Translations under genes and position numbers: made by a program | NCBI GenBank assembly: GCA_022559845.1 | Contig: CM040121.1 | Coordinates: forward strand, 346,864,243-346,928,242 | DNA length: 64,000 bases | Reading direction: 5' to 3' | From: Amorphophallus konjac | Lineage: Eukaryota; Streptophyta; Magnoliopsida; Alismatales; Araceae | Shown: positions 34,056-44,254 of the stretch, piece after piece | How positions within the stretch are numbered: position 1 is the first letter of the stretch | Layout: each line of letters begins with the position of its first letter | The notes under the pieces: generated by a model | Seen by the model: the letters and a program-made list of their open reading frames with translations, nothing else | Database searches by the model: none | What the model was told of the DNA's origin: nothing

Positions 34056-34708
34056 CCTTATTGTTTCGTGCCCCCCTCAAACTCATGTGTCGTGAATTTA
34101 CTATCACATCTTTATATAATGAATTTTTGGGAGCCAGGGCACCTCGATCGGGGGGAATATTAATGCCACATGGAAGCACTCAGGATATTATATAACTAAT
34201 AGTCAAGTATCATTGTATCTTTCATTGATTTTACTCACGATAGGGCGTGCCAATCACATGTCTGACAATGTGTTCAAGTTCCAAGGCTGGGATGGTCTGG
34301 GCATCCCGAAGGTGCGCTCCTTCTGATCACTAAGCAGACGATGGTGGGCATCGGGTCGGGACTGGCGACCCGTCGTGCCATAAACGTCGATCATGACGAT
34401 AAGAGGGGAAAACGTTTGATTAATCGCCACGCCAAGCAATGGGGTTGCATGGTCGATAAGTCGATTCGATTATATAAAAAGAAGAGAGAACATGTTGAAA
34501 AGCCTAGCTACCTTGAAAGCCCCACATCGGGGTGCGCGTAAAAAGGTATCCAGAGCCGTATCTGTCACATGTTGACAATTTCCTTATTGTTTCGTGCCCC
34601 CCTGAAACTCATTGGCCATGAATTTACCGTCACGTCTATATATCGCCAACATTTCAGGAGATAGGGGTCCTCGATCGCGGGGAATATTAATGCCATGTGG
34701 AAGCAATC
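34056..34708 (+). repeat. C1 DNA with a 127-bp direct repeat (34056-34182 and 34582-34708)
   Basis: Both copies begin CCTTATTGTTTCGTGCCCCCC and end near ATATTAATGCCA(C/T)GTGGAAGCA, 526 bases apart, with moderate divergence. The first copy begins exactly at the S4 LTR border. The DNA between (34183-34581) has no recognisable gene. Its origin is unknown. Confidence 0.6.
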
Positions 34709-34834
34709 AATGACTTGTCACTCCATCCTTGAGTCACGTGCACATCATTCGGGGTAGGTGTGGCCGTCCCTATCGAACCGGTCGTCCCAGCCACGGCTCG
34801 AGACGGGATGGTACATTGCGTACCGATACGGAAA

Positions 34835-34837
<3 letters not shown>

Positions 34838-34879
<42 letters not shown>
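34838..34879. repeat. (AT)n microsatellite
   Basis: About 20 uninterrupted AT units in C1 DNA. Confidence 0.9.
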
Positions 34880-34881
<2 letters not shown>

Positions 34882-34904
34882 GGACTAAATTAAAGTATTT
34901 GAAA

Positions 34905-35000
34905 TGACATCTTTATCATTTGGTTAATTGTTCGGCCGTTTGAACGGGTTTGTCCGGGTTCGAATCTTAGCTTCAGCGTAAGGTTTCCATAAATTTTTTG
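34905..35000 (+). other. Possible tRNA-derived SINE or tRNA fragment
   Basis: TTGGTTAATTG resembles a D-loop region. About 30 bases on, GTCCGGGTTCGAATC is an excellent T-arm/B-box (GGTTCGAATC). A T-rich end follows (AAATTTTTTG). A proper acceptor stem cannot be paired, so it is not a functional tRNA gene. A tRNA-headed SINE fragment is the best guess. Confidence 0.3.
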
Positions 35001-35189
35001 AATATAACTTATTCAAAAAAATAAATGAATACACAGTAGAACTCTATTTTCGAACCCGACACATCACGATTAACAACGATACACTAAATGAACTTAGTAT
35101 AGTGCCCCGCTCTACGTCTCAAGTGCTCAGCCATTATTCACCCGGCTTTGCAAACCCATTTTGTAGTCTTAATGGCTAATTATCAGACA

Positions 35190-35915
35190 TAACATCTATT
35201 TGTCACCCTTACGACTGATAACCATTGCCTTAGCATTTTTCGTGCTGTAACATTGCCATCGCGCTAACTCATTTTTCACCCTTAGCGACTTATTTGTAGT
35301 TGCTGTCTTGCAAATTTTCACCGTTGTTCCCACATTTGTCACCCTTAACATCCATTTGTTAGCCTTATATATCTCTTTGTCACCGTTCAATCTTCATTTG
35401 TCACCCTGAGGAGAGTATTTGTTACCTTCAGTCTTCTTCTGTTGTTCTTCCACGTTTGTCATTTTCTGTGTCCACTATACGTCGCCGGCCGAAGCATGAC
35501 CATGCTTTGACTGGACGTCAACAGTTGAAAAAGTATGACTTGGACTATTGACTTTGCCTGGAGTGTTGGTGCATTCGGTCAACATAAAGTTGAAGTTATT
35601 TGTCACCCTCTTCTAGTGAGCACATCTTTTTCTTCTCAAGTTCCTCTTCTGTTCTTTTTCACCTTCAGCTTCCTTCTCACTTTTTACCAATGTGAAGTTA
35701 TTTGTTACCCCAGTTGAGCATTTGTCACCCATACTCACCTAATTGTCACCACTAAACTCCTGAAACCATCGCCCTTACTCCTACACTGCCTGAAAGCTAC
35801 GCGTCGAGCTTGTCTCTATTGAGCCTTATTTGTCACCGTTACCAGGGTATTGTTTACCCTTGCTAACCCATTGTCACCCATGTAGACACATTTATCGCCC
35901 TTAACATCCAATTGG
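35190..35915 (-). repeat. TTTGTCACCCTT motif array 1
   Basis: About a dozen copies of TTTGTCACCCTTA-like motifs (its complement TAAGGGTGACAAA is the form in S3) with 15-60 base spacers. No gene is visible between. A segment with GTCAACAGTTGAAAAAGT near 35517 recurs in diverged form at about 40720-40800, so this block has been duplicated inside C1. Confidence 0.75.
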
Positions 35916-36252
35916 CCCACGTGGAAAATGGGACATTTCGGCCACGCGTGGGTGTTGTTCGTGTATTGCTACCGATCCAACGCCGCATGCCACATCAACA
36001 AAGATGATGACGTCGAAGGGCCGAACTGGACCTCAAAACTAAAAATCCCCAATTCCTTACATACCCTTCCCACCATGTCTTACCTCTTACGAAACCTACC
36101 AGAAGGTTGTTTGTCTCTCCATTGTGCTCAGCGTCTCGTCTTCCTCGCGGTGCCATTTGCGACCTCTCAGCCATGGAGTCGAAGGAGACACCCATGCAAC
36201 GCTTCATCCGCCGTAAAGTGGATGTCCCACCTGCATCTCAAGACATTGTACT

Positions 36253-36496
36253 TGTCACGCCCCGTACTCTATACCCTCGAGGTATTGTCCGCTTTGGCCT
36301 GTCGGCCTCACGGTTTTATCCCTTTCTAACAGTGATCGGCTCCAGAATGAGGGACTTCCCGGGTAGGTCATCCATCCCAGTACTACTCCCCATTAAGCAC
36401 GCTTAACTTCGGAGTTCTTTCTAAGAACTGAGTCGATACTTGAAAAGGCGCCTCGATGATATAGAGTACAACTTAGCTATATTTGAGGGTGTTACA
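36253..36496 (-). repeat. Cassandra 3' LTR with 5S-derived segment
   Basis: TGTCACGCCCCG to GAGGGTGTTACA in the + reading. The 5S-like segment is about 36350-36418 on -. It differs from the other LTR at only a few sites (for example TCATCC against TCACCC). Confidence 0.93.
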
Positions 36497-36723
36497 ATCT
36501 ACCCCTCTTATATAGGCGACGTCCTCGTGGCTGGGCACATATAGCACGCAATCACGCAATCAAGCCCCCAGGCAGGTAGGACTCTAGAGGTGGCCCCTAC
36601 AGGCTCAAGAGGTGGCTCCCACTATGTAACACTTTGCTCCATTACGGACTCAAGAGGTGGCTCCCATAGCATAGCATTTTGCCCTGCATGGCACTTAGTT
36701 CCCACACTTCCGGCTGGGGTATA

Positions 36724-36735
36724 GCTCTGATACCA
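36724..36735 (-). other. Cassandra primer-binding site
   Basis: AGCTCTGATACCA in + orientation is the complement of TGGTATCAGAGCT; it lies a few bases from the 5' LTR (right copy). Confidence 0.88.
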
Positions 36736-36738
36736 TTC

Positions 36739-36982
36739 TGTCACGCCCCGTACTCTATACCCTCGAGGTATTGTCCGCTTTGGCCTGTCGGCCTCACGGT
36801 TTTATCCCTTTCTAACAGTGATCGGCTCCAGAATGAGGGACTTCCCGGGTAGGTCACCCATCCCAGTACTACTCCCCATTAAGCACGCTTAACTTCGGAG
36901 TTCTTTCCAAGAACTGAGCCGATACTTGAAAAGGCGCCTCGATGATATAGAGTACAACTTAGCTATATTTGAGGGTGTTACA
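36739..36982 (-). repeat. Cassandra 5' LTR with 5S-derived segment
   Basis: Same ends as the left copy. The 5S-like segment is about 36837-36905 on -. It includes the box A and box C region of the RNA polymerase III internal promoter, but the 5S gene ends are absent, so no functional 5S rRNA is encoded. Confidence 0.93.
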
Positions 36983-39900
36983 GTACTGGTTCCTACAGCC
37001 GAAGAAGAAACGTTTGAGGAACCTAGGGTTTCTAAGGCCACCACTTCAGGACGATAATTTAAAGGTATTGTGGTTCCTTATCTCCCTTACATATCTATTT
37101 GCCCCCCCCCCCTATCGACCTATTTATTTGTCACGCTTATCTACCTATTCGTGTCAGATTTAGACCTACCTGTCAGGCTGTCACCGTATTTCATACATTT
37201 GTCACCCTTAAGCACCTATTTGCCACACCTAAACTCCCTTGTCTATATATACATTTGTCACCCTTGTCTTACTGTTAATATTTTTTGTATTTCTTGATCT
37301 GTCAATTAATTAACTGAATTTCTTGTTTACACGTTAATTTTTTGAATCTAGTGAACACGCGGGTCATCTGGGCCCGGTGTTCTATGGACATTTACATGAA
37401 GGATAGGGATCAGATGGCATTTCAGGAATGCCACAAGTCATTGATGAGGACCACACCCTTTGGTCCATATGTTGACAATGCTTCTCGCTCATTCTTCACC
37501 ATGACACTATTAGAGGAGATTATTTGCACCCATAGTGGAGGAAATTACTTTCGTATGGGTAGTAAGGAGGTCGCATTCAGTGTGAAAGATGTGGTCATAA
37601 TTTTAGGATTACCTTACTTCGGTCAGCCGGTTCAACATTATGGATCCACGAAGTAGAAGTCGAAGTTGCATAATTGATTTGGATTTGCAGCAACATTTGA
37701 TCGGAAGAAAGTGTGCTCTCTCATCCAGCAAATTGTTGGGTTCGATGAAGAGCATGATGTGGCCGACACTGTCCGGCTCCTGCTGTCCACTTTCCTTTGC
37801 CCACGGTCGGCGCCTTCTTGTCCACAATAGATGTTGTCATGCTTAGATGACATTGACAGAGTTTCAGATTATAATTAGGCAGCCGCCATGCAATAGGTAA
37901 CGATGCACAAGTTTGAGGAATTAGTGTCGGCGGTCCAGAAATGGCGGTCAGGTACAATTGACCGTGCTAAGAGAAGAGCCGGGAATGAATCCCAGGCCTA
38001 TACCCCCATATTTGGTTGTTCTGTCACAGTTGCTGTAAATTTTTTTATTTTTGTTGTGTAATAATGTGTATATCATTAATTCTACTACATTGTAAAATAA
38101 CTTGATATAATTCATATTACAGGTCTAGTTTTTTGAGCACACGCGGGTGCGGCAGCCAGTAAGGCAGGTGGCATTTCCCCGACTATTTAGGTGGGGGACA
38201 TTTGTAGATTGGAAATTAAAATTCTCCATTGGATCCCTACGAGACCAACAGGTATTATGAGTACTAAAATTAACTTCTTCTTTGTCATTCAACATTAATG
38301 AATAACCGGAGTGATGTTGTTTGAAATGCAGGTGATCGAAGAGCGCCTTGTTGAGCCAAGTGAAAGGGTGATGGTGTACGGTGAAACAATGATGACCAGA
38401 CCCAGCCGCCATTATACATCATCATCAAAGAGATACATGCCTGTGCTACAGGATATTGCCGCTACATTGAAGATCCAGCAACGGCTACTTGAGGAAATGA
38501 GGGCCTTCTATCTGACTAGTGTGGAAGGGGCTCACATTCCCGCTGATGCAGCACCTCCTGGCCCCATCGAATAGGCGACGGATGATGGCAAGCGACCGCA
38601 GCCACCCCCTGGAGAGGAAGTGCAGGGGGCTGAAAATGTTGAGAAAAATATCTGTCAAACTTTGGTGGACATTGCCGCTGATGTCCCAGCTCCAAGGCCC
38701 CTTCCACAAATTACGGATGATATTGTGCCATGTAAGGCAGCTCCTGAAGAGGATGTGCAAGGCTATATCGAAGGTCAGGTGGAGGCGACCAATGGGCATG
38801 GTGACCGTCATCCAGGTGTCTTTTGTCAGTCCCTTCATCAACGGGACGAGAAGCCCGTGAGGAAAAGGCCAGCACCTCCAAAGAAAATAGGACGGGGGAA
38901 GAAGAAGGTGAGTTTGCGTTGTTCTTACTTCTTACAGTATAGACTCTAAGATTGGTACATTGGCATACATGTAGAAGAGAGATGAAGCCAACGAGATCAG
39001 AATGCTCCTACATAATACTGATTGGATCTACAAAGGCCGACTGAATCCGACAGATAACAACATTGTGAATGAATTCATTGTGGCTTGTGTCTCGTGGGAT
39101 ATTGAGTAAGTTGTGCTCTTATACTTTCTGGAATTATCCTGATTTGCCTTACTCTGACTACCAATAACTAAATTTTGGTTCAATATAGTGACGCCATATT
39201 GTCATTAGAGAACGGGATTGTTTTGAGACGTCGTCATGTCATTGATCTATTATATGGCCGGATGATAGATGATACGGTACTTTCTTTCATTAATTGTGCA
39301 ATTTTACGCCTCGCCCTACCGTGAACTTGTGTTTCTACTGCTAATAGAATCGTGATTGTTAATTTGCAAGTGATCAACGCCATGATGTACCTCCTCAAAT
39401 CAAGACGCAATGAATATGACATCTTTCATCAGTGGGTTTGTTTTCCCACCATTTTAGTGAATCACATCAACGTCATCCCAGAGGCTGACTCCGCAAAATC
39501 ACTAAGATTGTTGGAGTGCGCCTTCAAGAATGTTGAATTAACTGAACTGCAGAAGAACAAATATTTATTCTTCGTGTTACACTCATCAAATCACTGGCAT
39601 CTACTTGCTGTTGACACGGAGAATCGCCGCTTTGTCTCATACAATTCCATGAGAGGCATGGCCATCCATGATGCCACAATAAGAAAAGGGGTACTTTTTG
39701 TTATCCATGTACCTGTATTGAAGACATCTTTAAGGTCTCTTTTAGTTATTCCTTAATAATGTCAAATATTTCATTTACAGGCTGTAGTTGTACGGGGGTT
39801 TATGAAAAACTATGGCCAATTCAAGGGAGTTGAGAAATGAGATCTTGTATTCGACAACGAATGTCCCCAACAGGAGGATCGAAGCCTCAACTGTGCCATT

Positions 39901-40031
39901 TATGTACTGAAATATGTTGATGAATTGTCAAAGAAGATGGAGACATCATTGACATTTAATGAGGGTGAATGTAATATGATTAGAGCCCGGTTTGGGGCCC
40001 AACTCCTTAACTTTGGAAATAGAGGATCTTA

Positions 40032-40545
40032 AACAATTTCACGTCTCAAACCTCAGAATGTGACATACCTATGTTGATTGATATTTATTTTTTCATACAT
40101 TTTGAACTTCAAAGTTTCATATGTTTTAATACCGTTAATGTGTGCTTGATAATGTGTATTCATGAATATCAATGAGTTTTCTGAAGATAGATTCAAGTTT
40201 GGTTAACGTACTGGGCTGAAGTGTGAAAAGATGAAGGCTTTACTTGCACAAGTGTCGACTAGAGTAGAATGAAGACATGCACTGACCTCACAGACTAGAA
40301 TGTGAATCTACACCGACCTGATAGTGCTATGTACACAGACCTTATGTTTCTATCGCTAACGCATGTGCACCGACCTGATGCTTCTAACACTAATGCATGT
40401 GCACAGACCTTATGCCTATCTCTAACACATGTGCATCGACCTTACATGCTATCGCTAACACGTGCACCGACCTGACCTTGCAAAATGCAAATGTGCAAAG
40501 ACCTCATGCACAGACCTTATGACTTAGCCATTTTTCACCGCTAGT
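40032..40545. repeat. Array of GTGCACCGACCT / CACAGACCTTA motifs
   Basis: After the ULP1-like gene, 40250-40530 holds about ten copies of TGCACCGACCT or GCACAGACCTTA with short spacers (CTAACGCATG). The reverse complement of this motif (AGGTCGGTGCAC) recurs at 44545-44700. No gene is seen. Confidence 0.7.
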
Positions 40546-41165
40546 TGTGCATTTGTTACCACTAAAGTGCCATTTGTCACCCTTACTACATATTTATCAC
40601 TCTTGCCACATGACTACATGAGTAGCCGTTGCCTTCTCTTGCCTTCATTACCTGCTTGGCTTTGTATGGGGAGCATAGTGGTGACTAGTATATTCATTCA
40701 CCTTGGACTTTGACCGGGACTTCATAACTGTTCAACAAAAAGTTGAGCTTGGCTGGAGACTTCTTTGACTTGAATTGACCTTCAACAGTCAACATTTACT
40801 ACCTTGGCATTGACCAAGTCCCTTCGTTGTTCTTCTGATTGCGGTAGAAACTCTTGATACACTGTTCATATTTTTTTCCTTCTGTGAACTTGACTCCTTC
40901 TTCCAGCTCCTTCTACTTTTCATTTGTTAGCTCTAGAATCTACTTTTCACCCTTACTAGTGTATTTGGGTACTACGCAGATCTAGTTGTCGCCACTGATA
41001 GGGTATTTACACCCTTATCCACTGGTTTTGCTTCCTGCGTCGACGTTGAGGTTTTCACAATTTAAACGCTCAAAGCTATTTTTCAGACTTACGCAGCTAT
41101 TTGTCACTGCTATCGGACATTTGTCAACACTAGACAACTATTTGTCACCCTTATACTCCCCGTCG
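40546..41165 (-). repeat. TTTGTCACCCTT motif array 2 (diverged copy of array 1)
   Basis: ATTTGTCACCCTTA motifs at both ends flank a segment matching 35517-35600 (AACAGT and TTGAC runs). It is probably a duplicated block. The 41166-41740 stretch that follows is GC-richer, with no recognised coding content. Confidence 0.6.
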
Positions 41166-41740
41166 CCACTGACCTGTCGTGACACCGTGGTATAAACCGG
41201 GGTACCCCATGTGGGTTACGTAAACCTCGACGCCGTGCTCCGCCATCGACGCCTTGCTCCGCCATCGCACTCTCGTTGCCGCTTCACTGCGCCAGTCTTG
41301 GTGTAGCTTGTTACCTTCACCGTCACAGTGGATGTGCGTTCCCGGGGCCAACGTCAACGGTGACCATCACAGTAGATTGCAACGTCAGAAGGGTGGTTGG
41401 GGAATCTAATTACGCCTACACCCTCCCTTGTCCAATCACCTCTGCAATACGCCCCTGACGTTCCCCTTTTTTCTGCTCCCGAGGGGCTGTGTTACCACCT
41501 CCATTGCAGCGATGTGTTAAATCGACACACCGATCCCGCTCGTCACCCTACAGTGACACCCGCTCTTCTATTTTAAGTTCTAAAGGCTTCTCCGTAATGT
41601 CATCACCTTCATCAGTACGCGTAGCGGTGGCTTCCCCAGCATAAGAGCCCGTCTCCTCTGCGTCCTCCTCTCTGTCCCTTGTCGTCACTGGTCCCTTGTC
41701 TTTTATAACACCTTACATGTAGGGAATTGAGGTTTAGAAA

Positions 41741-42100
41741 ATGGGAAGGTACAAATGCTATGTAGTATGGGTTGGTCGCGAACCTTGTGTATATTATAGT
41801 TGGCATGAATGCTTTGTCCAAGTGAATGGATACCCTGGAGCTCGTTATAAGGGTTTTCACTCGGTAGAGGAAGCACAGGCTGCTATAAATGGGGTTGGCA
41901 ATAGCAGCCATGCGTATGTTGATCATCCTCAACTACAGGAAAGGCCCATACCTACATATCATGCAAGTCCTGGGCTACGCCAGCAGACGACTACACAAAT
42001 GTCAAATGTGCCTTGTATAGTTGTTGTTCTATTATGTACTCTAGTAGTGTTGCTCCTTTTCATATTAGTTGCTTTGTTATTACTGTTGTTGTCTGCGTAG
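41741..42100 (+). CDS. Small protein: RNase H1-type hybrid-binding (viroplasmin-like) domain plus C-terminal membrane segment
   Basis: A 119-residue intact ORF starting MGRYKCYVVW. Residues 4-50 match the short RNase H1 N-terminal/viroplasmin fold: YVVWVGREPCVYYSW, then EC, QVNGYPGARYKGF and SVEEAQAA. In RNase H1 this domain binds RNA-DNA hybrids. Residues about 60-85 are a polar linker. Residues 88-119 are a run of V, L, I, F and A (CIVVVLLCTLVVLLL...), a likely tail anchor. No RNase H catalytic domain follows before the stop at 42100. It is the only sizeable recognisable ORF in C1 without a break. Domains of this type also occur in unrelated plant mobile elements and in viruses; here it is isolated, so origin is open. 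The intact frame suggests recent capture or constraint. Confidence 0.6.
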   Translation: MGRYKCYVVWVGREPCVYYSWHECFVQVNGYPGARYKGFHSVEEAQAAINGVGNSSHAYVDHPQLQERPIPTYHASPGLRQQTTTQMSNVPCIVVVLLCTLVVLLLFILVALLLLLLSA

Positions 42101-42154
42101 GGAAATAATGTACTGGACATTTTACTCATTGTCAACCACTTGGCTTAATCCCAC

Positions 42155-42450
42155 CGTAAATTAGTAGAACTGGAGGTAAATCTCATTTCTTGATCTTACA
42201 TGAGTTTAATCAGCTTCGTTTGATGACTAGGAAAGCTTCAGATCCGTGTTGGTATAGTTAGGAAACCCATACACGGTTAAACCCTTCAAACGAACTTTGA
42301 GTTTCTTCAAGTTTCAATGCCATGAGATATTTGTCACCGTTACAGAGTTATTTGTCACTACTACCGGCTATTTGTCACTCAGAACATCTATTTGTCACCC
42401 TTATCGCTAGCCAGTCGTCGCCTTTGTTTTGCTACAAAATAAGCCTTTTA
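42155..42450 (+). repeat. Repeat R, copy 1 (direct)
   Basis: Starts GTAAATTAGTAGAACTGGAG, passes GAAAGCTTCAGATCCGTG and ends in TTTGTCACC motifs and GTCGTCGCCTTTGTTT. It matches copy 2 (44800-45150) in the same orientation and copy 3 (46830-47233) in reverse. Confidence 0.8.
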
Positions 42451-42469
42451 TGATTTGTTATCCATCAAA

Positions 42470-42800
42470 CCTTTTACTTCTGTTATCCATTTATACAAAA
42501 CTCAACATAAAACACACATCCCCCGATAAAATCAACACAATAAATAAATCAATGAATAAAATAGAGAGGTATTGCATTAATTCAACTATGTCATTTTTTA
42601 CAATTACAATTATAAATCAACAGATATCCGTTGGATCATCCTCTACCATCACCAGTTGCAGAAGAATCCCCTCTCTCAGACGACTCCTCTTGCCCAACAA
42701 TTACTTCATTTAGCTCAGTTGGATCGACTTCATCCACTTCGTCCTCTATACACAACTCTACAGTGTCACCCTCGTTTGATTGAAAATCCTCTGAGATAGC
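42470..42800 (-). mobile_element. Fragment of an internally deleted CACTA derivative
   Basis: 42480-42680 matches C1 4800-5060 (AACTCAACATAAAACAC, GAGATATCCG-type sequence). It is joined directly to a segment matching the TNP2 tail at 9370-9570 (CCCAACAATT...TTTAGCTCAGTT). The 4.3 kb between is missing, as in non-autonomous deletion derivatives. Homology stops at exactly GAGATAGC (42800), where the SNF2 hairpin begins. Confidence 0.7.
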
Positions 42801-43132
42801 AATTTTTTAGAATACTCGCTCCATTCAAACCATAATTTTGAAATAAGCTCTTTTCTGAAGCAGGTATCATGATCTCTCTCTTCCGGAGAATCAGCAGTGA
42901 CCAGCCTATATGTGTAAACCTTCCTCGTTTGTCCTGGTCTAAAAGCACGAACAATAGCTTTGGTATCTCACCAAGCCATTGGTCCTGCTTTTAGACCAGG
43001 ACAGACGAGGAAGGTTTACACATATAGGCTGGTCGCTGTAGATTCTCCAGAAGAGAGAGATCATGATACCTGCTTCAGAAAAGGGCTTATTTCAAAATTG
43101 TGGTTTGAATGGAGCGAGTATTCTAAAAAATT
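42801..43132. repeat. Long inverted repeat (about 147-bp arms, 38-base loop) of an SNF2 helicase gene fragment
   Basis: The arms 42801-42947 and 42986-43132 are reverse complements with 7 mismatches counted by eye (about 95 percent). On + the right copy (42955-43140) reads [19 protein letters not shown], then YRLV, DSPEE and [13 protein letters not shown]. This is helicase motif VI (Q..GRA.R.GQ, here GP) and the following C-terminal stretch of an SNF2 protein. From memory of the families it resembles plant DRD1/CHR35, a chromatin remodeller of RNA-directed DNA methylation, more than other SNF2 groups. Both arms remain open in the coding frame. If transcribed, the RNA would fold into a long near-perfect hairpin suited to Dicer-like processing. 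Confidence 0.85.
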
Positions 43133-43289
43133 TCGACAGCATCTCCCTTAAAATTGACTATTTTACAGTTTTTAACATACTAAAAAATATATTAAACAAA
43201 ATATAAATACATCTAACATGTGAACTGAGATGAAATTAGGAATCATGGCATGAGGGATTAAACACTGGTAGTCACACCTTGGATGTGAT

Positions 43290-43560
43290 GTTATAAAGGC
43301 CTGCGCGGGTGACGGTGGCGGAATGGGGATGGGCGACCGACGACGGCGGCTGCAGCGGTGCTAGATGGTAGTCGGTGGGCAGGTTCGGCAGGAACAGCGG
43401 TCGGCTGCCACGGCACTGCACAGGAGGGGTAGCGGTGCTCTGCCAGCGTGGCTGCAAGGGGGAGTGCGACGGTGGGCTGGTCGGCACTCACGGCGGTGCT
43501 GGTTCACGGAGGAGAGGGAGGGTGCGCAGGGCACCCGTGGACAAAGCAAGGGATGGGGGA
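43290..43560. other. GC-rich segment of unknown origin
   Basis: A strongly GC-rich block with CGG/GCGG clusters, unlike the AT-rich neighbours. It has open frames on both strands but none with a recognised domain. It may be a captured exon. It borders the repeat at 43535. Confidence 0.4.
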
Positions 43561-43698
43561 AAAACAAATGGCTTCTAAGGGTAAGAAATAGGTCGTAAGG
43601 GTGACAAATGCTTCTAAGGGTAACACCGAAGGTCCTAAGGGTGACAAATGGCTTCTAAGGGTAATAAATGGGTGTCTAAACGTGAAAATAGCTTGTAG

Positions 43699-43740
<42 letters not shown>

Positions 43741-43790
43741 CATTAACAATCAGAAAAAATGATGGCTCCTGGCACACGTCTCTCTCTCCT
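43535..43790 (+). repeat. Direct repeat D, copy 1, with GGGTGACAAAT motifs and a (GA)n run
   Basis: From ACAAAGCAAGGGATG through several CTAAGGGTGACAAAT motifs to CATTAACAATCAGAAAAAATG. It matches 44255-44520. A (GA)20 microsatellite lies at 43700-43739; the other copy has a shorter run there. Confidence 0.8.
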
Positions 43791-43799
43791 GCAGTCCTG

Positions 43800-44254
43800 C
43801 TGCTGCCAACTACTCATGAGTTGAGGTTTTTATAAGTCAGTGGAAGACCTAAAGTCGGTGGAAGACGAAGTGTCTCTCCCAACTAAAGGCTGGTTTTAAT
43901 TTTACAAGTCAAATTGTTAAACTAGGGTAGTTATTATAGTTTCGGGAAGTGTAACAATCTTCCATCTTATCATATTTTTTATATTTTATATTCGGAAAAT
44001 TATATTTTATAATATATTATTTACATATATATATCATATGATATATAATATAATATTATGAACAGATATTTTATGAAACGAATATTATAATATCTGTATC
44101 CGCTCCGATTCAAATTTGAATATTATCCGTATCTGACAAAATAAATACTATTTACAATATTATCTGGTAATTAATACGGATTCGAATTCGAATATTATCC
44201 AGCTAAACTATTGATATATTTATATTTATTTTTGTTATTTATTACACACGGGAG
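43800..44254. other. AT-rich DNA, no feature seen
   Basis: Contains ATATAT-rich stretches and TTCGAATTCGAATATTATCC-type sequence. No gene, LTR end or inverted repeat was recognised. Confidence 0.5.

Larger units (their letters stand above)
36253..36982 (-). mobile_element. K1: complete Cassandra TRIM retrotransposon
   Basis: Two 244-bp LTRs (36253-36496 and 36739-36982) flank a 242-bp internal region with no ORF. The target duplication GTACT is perfect (36248-36252 and 36983-36987). Each LTR carries, on the - strand, a 5S rRNA-derived stretch (AAGTTAAGCGTGCTTA and GGGATGGGTGACCTACC). The Met-tRNA primer site (TGGTATCAGAGC on -) is next to the right LTR, so the element points leftward. 5S promoter modules in LTRs define Cassandra. 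It lies inside the first coding exon of the ULP1-like gene. Confidence 0.95.
36174..40031 (+). pseudogene. Captured PMD/DUF1985-like and ULP1 (C48) protease-like gene, broken
   Basis: Exon 1 begins at 36174 (MESKETPMQRFIRRKVDVPP) and is split by Cassandra K1. A later exon (about 37339-37650) reads RTTPFGPYVDNASR and FSVKDVVIILGLPYFGQPV, a plant-mobile-domain or DUF1985 pattern. A linker exon at 38331-38908 is proline-rich and basic. The protease part spans 38974-39104, 39189-39278 and 39369-40031: HSSNHWHLLAVD holds the catalytic His, VSYNSM stands where Asp is usual (here Asn), and CPQQ with LNCAIYVLKY holds the Gln and Cys. GT-AG introns are visible. Stops occur in the PMD exon, after GPIE (38571) and after GVEK (39838). 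ULP-like genes are often carried by plant Mutator-like and CACTA elements. Their function there is unclear; deSUMOylation is the founding activity. Confidence 0.75.

Noticed and set aside
34905..35000. Functional tRNA gene
   Set aside because: The acceptor stem and anticodon arm cannot be paired.
36350..36905. 5S rRNA genes
   Set aside because: Only the internal promoter part of 5S is present, in both Cassandra LTRs; the gene ends and stem are missing.
41741..42100. Integrated pararetrovirus fragment
   Set aside because: Only a viroplasmin/RNase H1-type domain is seen. No coat, movement or polymerase sequence is nearby, and the domain also exists in cellular RNase H1.
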